From: an uncultured Chelatococcus sp.
GTDB taxonomy: Bacteria > Pseudomonadota > Alphaproteobacteria > Rhizobiales > Beijerinckiaceae
NCBI GenBank assembly: GCA_937863995.1
Contig: CALMIK010000006.1
Location: 1-53,052 of the forward strand
Reading direction: 5' to 3'
DNA: 53,052 bases
Shown here: in pieces, positions 11,646-20,753 of the stretch
How positions within the stretch are numbered: the stretch's first letter is position 1
Layout of the letters: each line of letters opens with the position of its first letter
Translations under genes and position numbers: made by a program
The notes under the pieces: model-generated
Told to the model about the DNA's origin: nothing
The model's database searches: none
What the model saw: the letters and a program-made list of their open reading frames with translations, nothing else

Positions 11646-12727
11646 TGGTCCTGCACCTTACCCCGCCCCCGCCCGCCCCGCCGGACCGCGCCCAGAGGCT
11701 CGTGCTGGTGCAGGCGTTGCGGGCGATTGCCGCGCTCTTCGTCGTCTTCCTGCACGCCCAATACGACGCGGTCCATTTCGCCGGTCCTGCCGGATTCGCG
11801 CCGCTCCGCGCGCTGCCGTGGGAAGTGGGCGTCGATATCTTCTTCGTCATTTCCGGTTTCGTCATCGTCCACGCCACGCGCGGCCAGTTCGGCCGGGCGG
11901 GGGCCGCGGGCGGCTTTCTCGCGCGCAGGCTGATACGCATCGTGCCGCTCTACTGGCTGGCGACGGGGCTGTTCCTGCTCATCGCGTTCGTGCGGCCAGC
12001 GGCGCTCAATAGCCCGCCGCCGTCGGGCGCCGACATCGCGGCTTCGTTCCTGTTCGTGCCCTACGTCAACAGCCTCGGGGCCGTCCAGCCTGTGCTGACG
12101 CTGGGCTGGACGCTGAATTACGAGATGGCGTTCTACCTCGTGTTCGCGGCGGCTATGGCTGCGGGGCTGGCGCGTGCGCGAACGGTGCTCCTGGTCGCGC
12201 TGTTCTTCTGTGCCTTGACGGCGCTCGGCTTCCTCGTCGCGCTGCCGATGCCGCTGTCGTTCTGGGCCAACCCGATGGCGCTGGAGTTCGTTGCGGGCAT
12301 GGGGATCGCGCTCGCACGCGACACCGGCGGCAGGCCCGGAATCATCATGCGCACCGTGCTGGCGGCGGCCGCGATCCGCATGCTGCACGACGATCTGACG
12401 CAAGATGGCGTGGAGCGCGCCCTGGCGCTCGGCGTGCCGGCGGCGATGCTGGTGATGGCGGCGGTCTTCGGGCCCGAGCCGCGCATGCCGGCCCCGCTCG
12501 CGCGCGCGCTCGTGCTGCTGGGCGATGCGTCTTATGCGCTTTATCTGTTCCATCCGTTTGCGCTGCGCGCGACACGCCTTATGTTCTCCGATAGCGGCAT
12601 CGGGCCGGCCTCTTACATCGCCATCGCGACCGTGGCGGCTGTCGTTCTCGCGGTGGCGGTGCATCTGGCGTTCGAGCGGCCGGTCATGCGCTACCTGCGC
12701 GGGCGGCTGGAAAAGGGCAGGCCATGA
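11645..12727 (+). CDS. Acyltransferase family 3 (OafA/YrhL-like) membrane protein
   Basis: The 360-residue integral membrane protein belongs to the acyltransferase_3 family, which O-acetylates or O-acylates surface glycans. The N-terminal motif LRAIAALFVVFLHA holds the conserved His. VDIFFVISGFVI and the helix ending ARRLIRIVPLYWLAT match the family. About ten hydrophobic segments follow, with LGDASYALYLFHPFALR near the C-terminus. It has only the membrane domain, no SGNH part. It starts inside the stop of the ABC ATPase gene (TGATG), so it is in the same transcript, but a functional tie to the importer is not evident. The acceptor glycan is unknown. Confidence 0.9.
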   Translation: MVLHLTPPPPAPPDRAQRLVLVQALRAIAALFVVFLHAQYDAVHFAGPAGFAPLRALPWEVGVDIFFVISGFVIVHATRGQFGRAGAAGGFLARRLIRIVPLYWLATGLFLLIAFVRPAALNSPPPSGADIAASFLFVPYVNSLGAVQPVLTLGWTLNYEMAFYLVFAAAMAAGLARARTVLLVALFFCALTALGFLVALPMPLSFWANPMALEFVAGMGIALARDTGGRPGIIMRTVLAAAAIRMLHDDLTQDGVERALALGVPAAMLVMAAVFGPEPRMPAPLARALVLLGDASYALYLFHPFALRATRLMFSDSGIGPASYIAIATVAAVVLAVAVHLAFERPVMRYLRGRLEKGRP

Positions 12728-13038
12728 AAGGTCAGGCCATGAGCGGCGACAAAGCCAGCGAGGCAACGTCCGCCGACGCTCCCGACCGGGAGCGGCTGCG
12801 CGCCATTCCTGTCGTCGATCTGCGGCCCGTGCTCGGCGGGGCGGAGGAAGAGAAGGCCGCGCCGGAACCGGCGCCTTCGACGCCCTTGGCACCTTCAACG
12901 CCCGCATTGGTGCCAAAAGACGAGCTTCCGCCGCCTCCCGCCCCGAAAGGTGGCGGATGGCTGCTGCCGTTCATGGCCGGTGTGCTGCTGGGTGCCGGCG
13001 GATTCTACGCGGCGCTTTGGGCGCTGGCGCTCATCTAA
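12724..13038 (+). CDS. Small single-span membrane protein of unknown function
   Basis: The product has 104 residues. The first 75 are polar, rich in Ala, Pro and Glu (EEEKAAPEPAPSTP, then ELPPPPAPKGGG). A single C-terminal hydrophobic segment follows, LLPFMAGVLLGAGGFYAALWALALI. It is probably tail-anchored with the Pro-rich part in the cytoplasm. Its ATG overlaps the acyltransferase stop (ATGA). A second ATG at 12739 is also possible. I recognise no family. Its last eight bases overlap the convergent metallophosphoesterase gene. Confidence 0.7.
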   Translation: MKGQAMSGDKASEATSADAPDRERLRAIPVVDLRPVLGGAEEEKAAPEPAPSTPLAPSTPALVPKDELPPPPAPKGGGWLLPFMAGVLLGAGGFYAALWALALI

Positions 13039-13918
13039 GCGTGCGGGTATCGAGCGTCGCGATGCTGTCGCCGGCTGGATCGTGGCCGCGTGTGACGAGC
13101 TGGATGCGCGAGCGTGCGCCATCGGGCTCTATCGTCAGCAAATGATAGCCCGCACGGTGGTCGGCGGTGCCGTGAATGGCCGACGCGGACGGCGCGCCCA
13201 GCACCGGCACGGGCTTGCCGCCGCCTCCCGCGATTTCAGCCAGCATGGTGCGGTGATTATGCCCGTGCAGCACGAGTTCCGCGCCGGCATGCGCGATGAT
13301 GCGCTCGAAGGCCGCCGCATCGGTGAGGCCACGGCCCGCGCGCGCGCCGTCGCGATAGGGCGGGTGATGCACCATGACGACGCGGCACAGGCCCTCGCGG
13401 CCGAGCGCGGCGAGTGTGTCCTCCAGCCCGACGAGCTGGGCGCGCCCGAGCGTGCCGGAAGCGAGGAACGGCAGCGTCGGCACGCCGGACGACAGCCCCA
13501 CCAGAGCGACGCCGCCGCGCCGCCGCACATATGGAAAGCCTGCATCCGTGCCGTCGTCGCTTCGCATCCAGGGCGCGAGCTCGCGCTGCATCGGCGCCAG
13601 CGCCGATTGCACATAGGCGTCGTGATTACCGGGCACGAAGCTGACGTCGGCGGGCGCGCCGAGCCGCTGCAGGAACTTGCGCGCCGGCGGGAACTCGCTG
13701 GCGAGCCCGATGTTGACGATGTCGCCGGTCATGGCGATGTGATCGGGGGTGTGCGCGGCGATGTCGTCGAGCACGCGCGCCAGCAGCGCCATGTCATGGG
13801 TGCGCGCGCGGGCCCGGCGCCAGTTCGCGAAGCCGGTGAGGCGCTTGCCGAGCAGATCGCGCAGCCGCGGCTGGGGCAGCGGGCCGATGTGGGCGTCGGA
13901 CAGATGGGCGATGCGCAT
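13031..13918 (-). CDS. Metallophosphoesterase (class III cyclic-nucleotide phosphodiesterase-like)
   Basis: The 295-residue calcineurin-like phosphoesterase keeps all metal-binding motifs: D8-x-H10 (SDAH), GD66IVN69, GN98HD100, His184 and GH218-x-H220 followed by N-H. That pattern with GHNH resembles CpdA-type cyclic nucleotide phosphodiesterases, but the specific substrate cannot be fixed. It has no signal peptide and should be cytoplasmic. Its ATG is at 13918. The gene lies tail to tail with the small membrane protein gene and overlaps it by eight bases. Confidence 0.9.
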   Translation of the reverse strand: MRIAHLSDAHIGPLPQPRLRDLLGKRLTGFANWRRARARTHDMALLARVLDDIAAHTPDHIAMTGDIVNIGLASEFPPARKFLQRLGAPADVSFVPGNHDAYVQSALAPMQRELAPWMRSDDGTDAGFPYVRRRGGVALVGLSSGVPTLPFLASGTLGRAQLVGLEDTLAALGREGLCRVVMVHHPPYRDGARAGRGLTDAAAFERIIAHAGAELVLHGHNHRTMLAEIAGGGGKPVPVLGAPSASAIHGTADHRAGYHLLTIEPDGARSRIQLVTRGHDPAGDSIATLDTRTLR

Positions 13919-13969
13919 GGTGCCTCGGTCGGTTGTCGCCGGATGTCATGTCGAAGCATCAGGCGCCGG

Positions 13970-14962
13970 TCAAGCGCTGCCGATGATAATTCCCGACAGA
14001 AAAACGAGAAAGCCGCCCACCACCACCTGGAAAGCGGCGCGCAGGAACGGCGTGTCCATGTAGCGCGCCCGGATCCACGCGATCACGCCAAGCTCCACCA
14101 CAACGACGGCGATGGCCGCGAACAGCGCGATGTGGAAGGCGTTGGGCCACGCGTCCGGTACGAGGAAGGGCAGAGTGTGCCCGAGGCCGCCAATCGCCGT
14201 CATCACGCCGGAAACGACGCCGCGTATCCACGGCTCGCCGCGCCCGGTGATACTGCCGTCGTCGGAAAGCGCCTCGGCGAAGCCCATGCTGATCCCAGCG
14301 CCGACGGAAGCGGCGAGGCCGACCAGAAACGTCTCCCAGTTGCTCTGGGTGGCGAGCGCCGCGGCGAACAGTGGCGCCAGCGTCGATACCGAGCCGTCCA
14401 TCAGGCCGGCCAGGCCGGGCTGCACGTATTGCAGCACGAAGCGGCGCTGCTGGGCGCGCCGCTCCCCCTGCAGCGCATCGTCGTCGAAGAGCGTGCCGGC
14501 GATCGATTCGGCCCGGCGCTCGTGTCCCCGCTCGGCCTCGGCAAGTTCCGTGAACAGCTGGCGGACGGTGAGATCCGCCGTCTGCGCGGCGGCGCGCTCG
14601 TAGAACGCGGCAGCCTGCTCCTCCATGAGGACGGCCTCGCGCCGGATATGGTCGATGCCGAGGTTGAGCGTCCACCAGATCGGCCGCCTGCGCAGGAAAT
14701 CGCGCACGTCCTCGCGCCGGATGGGCGGCAGATGCTCGCCGAAACGCTGCCGGTAGAGGTTGTAAAGCGCCGTGCGGTGGCCGCGTTCCTCGCCGGCCAT
14801 CGTCTCGAAAAGTCGCGTCGAAGCCGGAAACTCGCCGGCGAGATGCTCCGCGAACGCCTGATAGATGCGCGCGTCTTCCTCCTCGCTGGCGATGGCGAGG
14901 GCCAGCACCTCGCGGGGCGTCAATTGGGCAAGAGATTTGCGGCCGCCGGTCTGCGCGAACAT
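13970..14962 (-). CDS. mbfA: Membrane-bound ferritin MbfA (erythrin-VIT1 iron exporter)
   Basis: The product has two parts. Residues 1 to about 165 form a ferritin-like erythrin domain with di-iron motifs E-E-x-x-H (AGEERGH and AEAERGHERR) and further Glu in IASEEEDARIY. The rest is a VIT1/CCC1-type membrane domain with QPGLAGLMDGSVSTLAPLFAAALA and GAGISMGFAEALSDDG, as in iron and manganese transporters. MbfA exports iron and protects against peroxide stress in Bradyrhizobium and Agrobacterium. The ATG at 14962 has GGAG six bases upstream and is preferred over the ATG at 14974. An iron control element for Irr lies just upstream, in keeping with iron-responsive control in relatives. Confidence 0.95.
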   Translation of the reverse strand: MFAQTGGRKSLAQLTPREVLALAIASEEEDARIYQAFAEHLAGEFPASTRLFETMAGEERGHRTALYNLYRQRFGEHLPPIRREDVRDFLRRRPIWWTLNLGIDHIRREAVLMEEQAAAFYERAAAQTADLTVRQLFTELAEAERGHERRAESIAGTLFDDDALQGERRAQQRRFVLQYVQPGLAGLMDGSVSTLAPLFAAALATQSNWETFLVGLAASVGAGISMGFAEALSDDGSITGRGEPWIRGVVSGVMTAIGGLGHTLPFLVPDAWPNAFHIALFAAIAVVVVELGVIAWIRARYMDTPFLRAAFQVVVGGFLVFLSGIIIGSA

Positions 14963-14977
14963 GATGATCTCCATATA

Positions 14978-14992
14978 TTGGAATAATTCTAA
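14978..14992 (-). promoter_or_regulatory. Iron control element (ICE-box-like Irr site) upstream of mbfA
   Basis: On the minus strand the sequence reads TTAGAATTATTCCAA, which is TTAGAA-N3-TTCCAA. This differs by one base from the inverted repeat TTAGAA-N3-TTCTAA known as the core of Irr-bound ICE motifs in rhizobia. It is set in an AT-rich patch and ends 16 bases before the preferred mbfA start, where bound Irr would block transcription under low iron. Known: mbfA is an Irr target in Bradyrhizobium and Agrobacterium. Confidence 0.75.
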
Positions 14993-15253
14993 TATATTTT
15001 CCGCATGCGGGCAATCGCTGCTGCGGCGCCGCGCCCTTCGCCGATGGACAGCCAGGCGAGGGAATGATAAGGGGCGTGATGGAAGGATGACGAGATGGTC
15101 GGGTGCGGCATGATTCAGCGACGACGACGCCGGTGCGTGCGCACCGTTCGTGCGTTCACGCGCGTGCCGTCCTGAGACCGATGACGCGTCTGCGCCGGTT
15201 TCTCGTGTTTTTCGCCAGGCCGCCGTCGCGCGGCCGCATTCGGTAAATCCTTC

Positions 15254-15763
15254 ATGACCTCACTTGCGCTGACCATCCGCCGGGAGCAACCCTCCGACCG
15301 GGACGCCATCGAACGCATGCACGAGCGGGCCTTCGGTCCCGGACGTTTCGCCCGCACGGCCTATCGCCTGCGCGAAGGCGTCGCGCCGGTGGCCGAGCTG
15401 TCTTACGTATCGCTGGTGGGCACGCTGATCGTGGGCTCGGTGCGTCTCACGTCCGTGCTGGCGGGGGATAGGCCTGCGCTGGTGCTCGGACCGCTGACGG
15501 TGGAGCCTGCCTTCATGGAGCGCGGCATCGGCGGCGCGCTGATGCAGACCGCGCTCGACGCGGCGCGCGACACCGGCCACGGGTTGGTGCTGCTGGTCGG
15601 CGACGAACCCTACTATCGCCGCTTCGGTTTCAAGGTTGTGCCCTTCGGCCGCCTCACGCTGCCCGGGCCGGTCGATCTCCGGCGCTTTCTGTATTGCGAA
15701 CTCGTCGAGGACGCTTTTGCGAATGTCTCCGGTGCCGTAGCGCCGGTGCCGCGCGCAGCCTGA
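15254..15763 (+). CDS. GNAT family N-acetyltransferase (YhbS-like)
   Basis: The 169-residue acetyltransferase has the GNAT acetyl-CoA motif in LGPLTVEPAFMERGIGGALMQTALDAA (R/Q-x-x-G-x-G form is ERGIGG). The YhbS-type end is LVGDEPYYRRFGFKVV. The N-terminus IRREQPSDRDAIERMHERAFGPGR is also typical. The acceptor is unknown. It is divergent from mbfA across about 290 bases, in which I see no other gene, and convergent with the 697-residue membrane protein gene. Confidence 0.88.
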   Translation: MTSLALTIRREQPSDRDAIERMHERAFGPGRFARTAYRLREGVAPVAELSYVSLVGTLIVGSVRLTSVLAGDRPALVLGPLTVEPAFMERGIGGALMQTALDAARDTGHGLVLLVGDEPYYRRFGFKVVPFGRLTLPGPVDLRRFLYCELVEDAFANVSGAVAPVPRAA

Positions 15764-15784
15764 ACCGCTCGGCGAAACCGCGCT

Positions 15785-17878
15785 TTATCGCGTCCGCCTG
15801 CGGCCCTCCACGAGCCATGCCGCGATGACGGCCCAGATGATGAGCGCCAGCCCCGCCAGGCCGACGCCGAGCGGGAACTCGCGCACGCCCCGCACCACCG
15901 CGCTGTCACTCGGGCGCAGGCCGATCCAGCCCGTGCCGGAAAAGCTCGAGCCCGCGCGCACCAGATCGATGCGCGGCACGGCGGGCGTCGTGCCGCCCGT
16001 GTCCACACGCACCGTGGCGCCGCCTGTCGCGGCGGTGAGACCGGCAAGGCGCGCAGTGTCGCTGAACACGTCCGCCATCTCGCGCGGATTGTCCGGCCCG
16101 GCGTTGACGAAAGCCGACAGCGTGCCGTCCGTGAGCCGGTAAAGGCCGAGCTGGCTGTTGGCGACGTTGGCCGAGAACACGCCCGGGCGCACCTGCGTCA
16201 ACGCCACTGTCTGCTCGCTGCCGTCCGGCGCGGTGACCTTCACCGGGGCGGCGGTATCGGCCATGGTCTGGCGCTCGATGGCGATGAAACCGTCGCGGGA
16301 GAAGGCGCGCAGCGCCTCTTCCTCGAGCGCCGGCTCGCGCATCAGCCAATGGGAGAGGCGGCGCAGCAGGTCGACATGCGGGCCGCCGCCGTCGAAGCCG
16401 CGCGCCCACAGCCACGCGTGATCGGAGAGCAGCAGCGCGATCCGCCCGCGCTCGTAGCGCGACAGGACGAGCAGCGGCAGGCCATCCGCGCCGTTCATGA
16501 GGGTTGAGCCGCCATGCACGTCCGCGCCGATCTGGCGCAGCCACGGCCCCCAGCTCGCCGCGCCGCCGGCGGTGTTCCCGCCCGGCAGGTCGCGCGTCAC
16601 CGGGTGCCGGCCGCCCTGCGCCGAAATTTGCGGACGGAAGCCGGTTTCATGGATGCGCCCGTCCGGGGTCGCCGGCAGGATGGCGCCCAGCGACGTTCGC
16701 GCCACGCTCGACGCCCCGGAAAACTCCGGCCCAGCCGCGAGCAGCAGCGCGCCGCCCTCGCGCACGTATTGCGCGATGTTGTCGTAATAGACCGGCGGCA
16801 GCACCGTGAGGTTGGCGTAGCGGTCGAAGATGATCAGGTCGAAGTCCTGGATGCGCTCCTGGAACAGCGCCCGCGTCGGAAAAGCGATCAGCGACAACTC
16901 GTTGATCGGCGTGCCGTCCTGCTTTTCGGGTGGGCGCAGGATGGTGAAGTGCACGAGATCGACGTTGGCGTCGGACTTCAGCAGGTTGCGCCAGGTACGC
17001 TCGCCCGGGTGCGGCTCGCCCGACACCAGCAGCACGCGCAGCTTGTCGCGCACGCCCTCGATCGTCAGCACGGCGCGGTTGTTGACCGGCGTCAACTCGC
17101 CCGCGAGCGGCTCGACCTCGAGTTCGAGCACGTTGGGGCCGGGATGCTCGATGGGGATCGACAGCGGCACCGGCCGCCCCGCCGGCGCGTCGACGGAGCC
17201 GAGCTCTGTGCCGTCGCGGCGCACGGTGAGCCGCGCCATGCCGGGGCCGCCACGCTCGTCGATGACGGCGCGGACCGTGAGGGTGCGGCCGACGATGCCG
17301 AAGCGCGGCGCGTCGATCAGCGCCACGCGCCGGTCGCGCTCCTCCCGCTCGCCCGTGACGAGCGCATGCAGCGGCGCCGACAGGCCGAGCACGGAAGCGG
17401 AGGCCGGCACGTCGTGGACGACGCCGTCGGTGATGAGCACGACGCCCGCGACCCGCTCCGCCGGCACGTCGGCGAGCGTGCGCGTCAGCGCGCCGAAGAG
17501 GCGCGTGCCGTCGCCGCCGTCGCCCTCCGCGACATCGACGAAGCGCGCCTCGACGCCCGGAAGCGCCGCCAGCTGGCGGGTGACATCGGCCAGCACCGCT
17601 GCCGTCTGCTCCGCCCGCGGGCCAAGCCGTTGCGAGGCGCTGCGGTCAACGACGACGGCGACGATGTCATCGAGCGGCTCGCGCTCCAGCGATACCAGCG
17701 CCGGATTGGCAAGCGCGCCGATGAGCAGCAGCAGCGCCGCGCCGCGCAGCAGGGCCGCGATCCATCCGCGCCGCAGCCCGGCGGCCACCGTGAGCGCCGC
17801 CGCCAGCACGGCGAGGGCCGCAAGCGCCATGGGGGGCACCAGCGGCGAGAAACCCAGCGAGGGCAGGTCCGTGAACAT
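15785..17878 (-). CDS. Large membrane protein with vWA-like and glutamine-amidotransferase-like domains
   Basis: The 697-residue protein ends the moxR operon. It has two N-terminal hydrophobic segments (about residues 10-60) and a vWA-like domain starting DIVAVVVDRSASQRLG, where the MIDAS D-x-S-x-S is partly altered (DRSAS keeps D-x-S-x-S). Beta-rich Ig-like stretches follow, then a class I glutamine-amidotransferase-like fold around LRVLLVSGEPHPGERTWRN and FDLIIFDRYANLTVLPPVYYDNIAQYVREGGALLLAAG. No catalytic Cys nucleophile is apparent. A C-terminal membrane anchor ends LIIWAVIAAWLVEGRRRTR. GGAG lies six bases before its ATG and nine bases separate it from the DUF4159 gene. Its role with MoxR is not known in detail. 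Confidence 0.85.
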   Translation of the reverse strand: MFTDLPSLGFSPLVPPMALAALAVLAAALTVAAGLRRGWIAALLRGAALLLLIGALANPALVSLEREPLDDIVAVVVDRSASQRLGPRAEQTAAVLADVTRQLAALPGVEARFVDVAEGDGGDGTRLFGALTRTLADVPAERVAGVVLITDGVVHDVPASASVLGLSAPLHALVTGEREERDRRVALIDAPRFGIVGRTLTVRAVIDERGGPGMARLTVRRDGTELGSVDAPAGRPVPLSIPIEHPGPNVLELEVEPLAGELTPVNNRAVLTIEGVRDKLRVLLVSGEPHPGERTWRNLLKSDANVDLVHFTILRPPEKQDGTPINELSLIAFPTRALFQERIQDFDLIIFDRYANLTVLPPVYYDNIAQYVREGGALLLAAGPEFSGASSVARTSLGAILPATPDGRIHETGFRPQISAQGGRHPVTRDLPGGNTAGGAASWGPWLRQIGADVHGGSTLMNGADGLPLLVLSRYERGRIALLLSDHAWLWARGFDGGGPHVDLLRRLSHWLMREPALEEEALRAFSRDGFIAIERQTMADTAAPVKVTAPDGSEQTVALTQVRPGVFSANVANSQLGLYRLTDGTLSAFVNAGPDNPREMADVFSDTARLAGLTAATGGATVRVDTGGTTPAVPRIDLVRAGSSFSGTGWIGLRPSDSAVVRGVREFPLGVGLAGLALIIWAVIAAWLVEGRRRTR

Positions 17879-17887
17879 GGCGCGCTC

Positions 17888-20752
17888 CTATTGCCCGAGC
17901 CGGTCGAGCAGGGCCGGCACGTGCACCTGATCGGCCTTGTAGCTGCCGGTGAGCACGTACATCACCATGTTCATGCCGCCGCGCGCCGCCATCTCGTGCT
18001 GATCGGGGTCGGAGCCGACGGTCGGCAGGAGCGGATTGCCGAAATCGTCCGACGCCCACGCGGCGGCTAGATCGTTGGCGGTGATGATGATCGGGGACAC
18101 GTTGTCGCCGCTGCGCACCGGGCGCGGCTCGCCCTCCGGCACGGGCGGCAGCGCCTCCACCCAGGTTTCGCCGGTGGCGTAGCGGCCGGGGAAGTGGTCC
18201 ATCAGGAAGAACGTCTTGGTCAGCACGTGGTCCTGCGGCACGGGTTCCAGCTCGGGTACGTCGAGCCCGGCCAGCATCTGCCGCAGGCGCAGCGTCTCGG
18301 GCGTCGGGTTGCCCTGCGCGGCCGCGCCCTGCGTCCAGGCGTCGCGCGTGTCGAAGATGACCGTGCCGCCCGATTTCATGAAGCCGTCGATGCGCCGCAA
18401 CGCCGCCGCCTCGGGCATGGGACGGTCGGAGACCACGGGCCAGTAGATCAGCGGGTAGAACGCCAGCTCGTCGGTCGCGAGATCGACACCCACCGGGTCG
18501 CCCGGCTCGAAAGACGTGCGGTAGGCCAGTTCCTGGCTCAGGCCCGCGAGCCCGGCGCGGCTGATCCTGTCAACCTCTTCGTTGCCGGTGATGACGTAGG
18601 CGAGGCGCGTCTGCAGCGCGGCCTGCCGGTCGATCTCCGATACGGGCGGCAGCGGCGCTGCCTTTGGAGGCTGCGTCGTTTGCGTCTGCGCATGCGGGAA
18701 GGAGGGTGCGAGCACCAGCCCCGCCAGCAGCAGCGAGGCAGCGAGGCCGGGTTTTCCCGCGCCTCTCGTTCCCCAGCCGCGTCCGGCGATGGCGCTGATG
18801 GCGGTGTCGAGCATGAACAGCAGCAGGGCTGCGAGCAGCAGCGGCTGGCGCAGGTCGATGTTCTGTGGCGACGTCAGCGGCTGCAACGCGTCCGCAACGG
18901 CCGCGATGTCGAGCGCCGCCGGCCTGTCGCCGGGGCCGAGGGCGTTGACGGCGGTGGGCGCCTCGTTGGAGCCGTAGAAGCCGGCCGGATGCTCGATGGA
19001 AGCGCGGATGAGCGCGTCGCGCGCCACCGGCCGCGCGGTAGGCGGCGGGCTGCGGAAGGTGCCGAACCCGTCGAGAATGCGTTGCGGCGACACGGTTTCA
19101 GTTGCCTCGGCGGTGTCGCCCTCGCCCAGCGGGCCGGTTGCCTCGGACAGCGCGATGATGCGGCGCAGCACCTCGACGAAGGTGCCCGACAGCGGCAGGT
19201 TCGACCACGTGGCGTCCGCCGTGACGTGGACGAGCACGATCAGCCCGTCGCCGCGCCGGTCGGCGGTGATCACGGGCGTGCCGTCGGTAAGCGCCGCCCA
19301 TGTCCGGCGGTTCAGGTCGGCGTCGGGCTCGGCCAGAATCTGGCGGCTGACGGTGATTTCGTCGGAAATGGCGAGGCCGTGAAGCGGGCTCGACTCGGGG
19401 AAAGGCGCGAGGGTGCGCGGGCTGTCCCACGATAGCGCGCCGCCGATGGTGCGCTCGCCCTGCCGCAGGCGCACGGGCACGAGCCCCTCGTCGCTGTTGG
19501 CCATGCGCGGGCCGGAGAAACGCAGCAGAATGCCGCCGTCAGAGACGAATTTTTCCAGTTTTTCAGTCGTTTGCGCGTCGATCATGCCAATGTCGGTGAG
19601 CACGATCACGGTTGCGTTCTCGTCGATCAGACGCGTCACGACATCGGCGAACGGGCCGCGTGGCTCGCGCAGTTCGGCATAGGGTTCGAGCGCGCGCTCC
19701 AGATAGAAGGTGGGCGCGAGGAGCGGCTGGCTCGCCGTGTCCGCTCCCGCGCCCGACACGAGCCCGACGCGGTGGCGCCGTTGCCGTCCGTCGATGAGCG
19801 CGACGGCGCCGGCCGACGCTTCCCCCGCGATGTCGACGCGGGCGATGGCGTTGCGGATCTCGACCGGCAGCGTGAAGGTCGCCTCGGCTTCGAGTTCGCC
19901 GGGGGCGAAGGTGAAGCCGGTTTCGCCGAGCGTCAGGCCGCGCAGGTCGGTGGCGCGAAGCCGTCCCTCCGAGGGCGCGCGGGCGTCGGGCCTGCCGACG
20001 CGCACCGTGAGCCCGTCGCGCGCGTTCGCGGTGTCGGCCAGCGTCAGCCCCTGCGGAAACGGATCGGCGCGCACGAGAAGCGCGCGTTCGCCCGCCAGCG
20101 TACGCAGCCGCGCGGCGAAATCGCTGTCGGGAACGGCAGCGCCGGCGTCGGCGGCGCGCAGGGTTGCGCGGTCGCTGATCCAGACGATGGCGGCATCCGT
20201 GTTGCGCTCCAGAAAGCGCTCTACCGCAGGCAGATGCGACGTCCGCGCCGCGACGTGGGACAGCGGCTGGAGCGCGCGCAGCCGATCCAATGCCTCGCCC
20301 GCGCCGGTGAGGGCGATGTCGGCTGGCGGATCGGCGAGGCCGACGATTGCCGCCGGCCTGCCGTCGCGCGCGGCGCTTTCCAGTGTCTCGCGGGCGCTCG
20401 CCTGGCGGTCGGCCCAGTCGCTGGCGGCGGAAAAGCCGTTGTCGATCAGCAGCAGCACCGGCCCCCCGGCTGGCAGGGCAGGCAGCGGATTCCACGCCGG
20501 CCACGCGCAGGCGAGAATGACGAGCGCTGCCACGAGAAGACGCAGCAGCAGCAGCCACCAGGGCGTGCGCGCCGGCATCTGGCGCTGCGGAATCAGGTCG
20601 AGCGCCAGCCGCAGCGGCGGAAAGGCGATCTGGCGCGGTGCCGGTGGCGTGACCCGCAGCAGCACCCACAGCACCGGTAGGGCTGCGAGCGCCAGCAGCA
20701 CCAGTGGCGCGGCGAAGGCGAGAGGCGTGCCGAAAAGCGCGAGCCCGCCCAT
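17888..20752 (-). CDS. DUF4159 protein with N-terminal BatA-type domain
   Basis: The 954-residue membrane protein begins with the BatA/aerotolerance N-terminal double-transmembrane region (FGTPLAFAAPLVLLALAALPVLWVLLR, then FPPLRLALDL). A vWA-like domain of BatA/BatB type follows (PVLLLIDNGFSAASDWADRQ; the MIDAS Ser pattern is degraded). A middle region has a glutamine-amidotransferase-like stretch (VIVLTDIGMIDAQTTEKLEKFVSDGGILLRFSG). Near residue 650 there is a transmembrane pair. The C-terminal about 210 residues are DUF4159 (RLAYVITGNEEVDRISRAGLAGLSQELAYRTS ... ELAFYPLIYWPV). It is the third gene of the moxR-DUF58-DUF4159 operon and starts one base before the DUF58 stop. Such modules are tied to envelope integrity and stress; mechanism unknown. 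Confidence 0.88.
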   Translation of the reverse strand: MGGLALFGTPLAFAAPLVLLALAALPVLWVLLRVTPPAPRQIAFPPLRLALDLIPQRQMPARTPWWLLLLRLLVAALVILACAWPAWNPLPALPAGGPVLLLIDNGFSAASDWADRQASARETLESAARDGRPAAIVGLADPPADIALTGAGEALDRLRALQPLSHVAARTSHLPAVERFLERNTDAAIVWISDRATLRAADAGAAVPDSDFAARLRTLAGERALLVRADPFPQGLTLADTANARDGLTVRVGRPDARAPSEGRLRATDLRGLTLGETGFTFAPGELEAEATFTLPVEIRNAIARVDIAGEASAGAVALIDGRQRRHRVGLVSGAGADTASQPLLAPTFYLERALEPYAELREPRGPFADVVTRLIDENATVIVLTDIGMIDAQTTEKLEKFVSDGGILLRFSGPRMANSDEGLVPVRLRQGERTIGGALSWDSPRTLAPFPESSPLHGLAISDEITVSRQILAEPDADLNRRTWAALTDGTPVITADRRGDGLIVLVHVTADATWSNLPLSGTFVEVLRRIIALSEATGPLGEGDTAEATETVSPQRILDGFGTFRSPPPTARPVARDALIRASIEHPAGFYGSNEAPTAVNALGPGDRPAALDIAAVADALQPLTSPQNIDLRQPLLLAALLLFMLDTAISAIAGRGWGTRGAGKPGLAASLLLAGLVLAPSFPHAQTQTTQPPKAAPLPPVSEIDRQAALQTRLAYVITGNEEVDRISRAGLAGLSQELAYRTSFEPGDPVGVDLATDELAFYPLIYWPVVSDRPMPEAAALRRIDGFMKSGGTVIFDTRDAWTQGAAAQGNPTPETLRLRQMLAGLDVPELEPVPQDHVLTKTFFLMDHFPGRYATGETWVEALPPVPEGEPRPVRSGDNVSPIIITANDLAAAWASDDFGNPLLPTVGSDPDQHEMAARGGMNMVMYVLTGSYKADQVHVPALLDRLGQ

Positions 20753-20753
20753 G

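Noticed and set aside
12950..14986. 678-codon plus-strand frame opposite the metallophosphoesterase and mbfA
   Set aside because: Antisense shadow; composition is typical of reversed coding sequence and both minus-strand genes have intact motifs.
15110..15255. Arg-rich short minus-strand frame between mbfA and the GNAT gene
   Set aside because: No ribosome site, low complexity, overlaps the GNAT start.
16514..20680. Several 370-518-codon plus-strand frames opposite the DUF4159 and 697-residue genes
   Set aside because: Antisense shadows with Arg/Ala/Gln-rich products and no ribosome sites.
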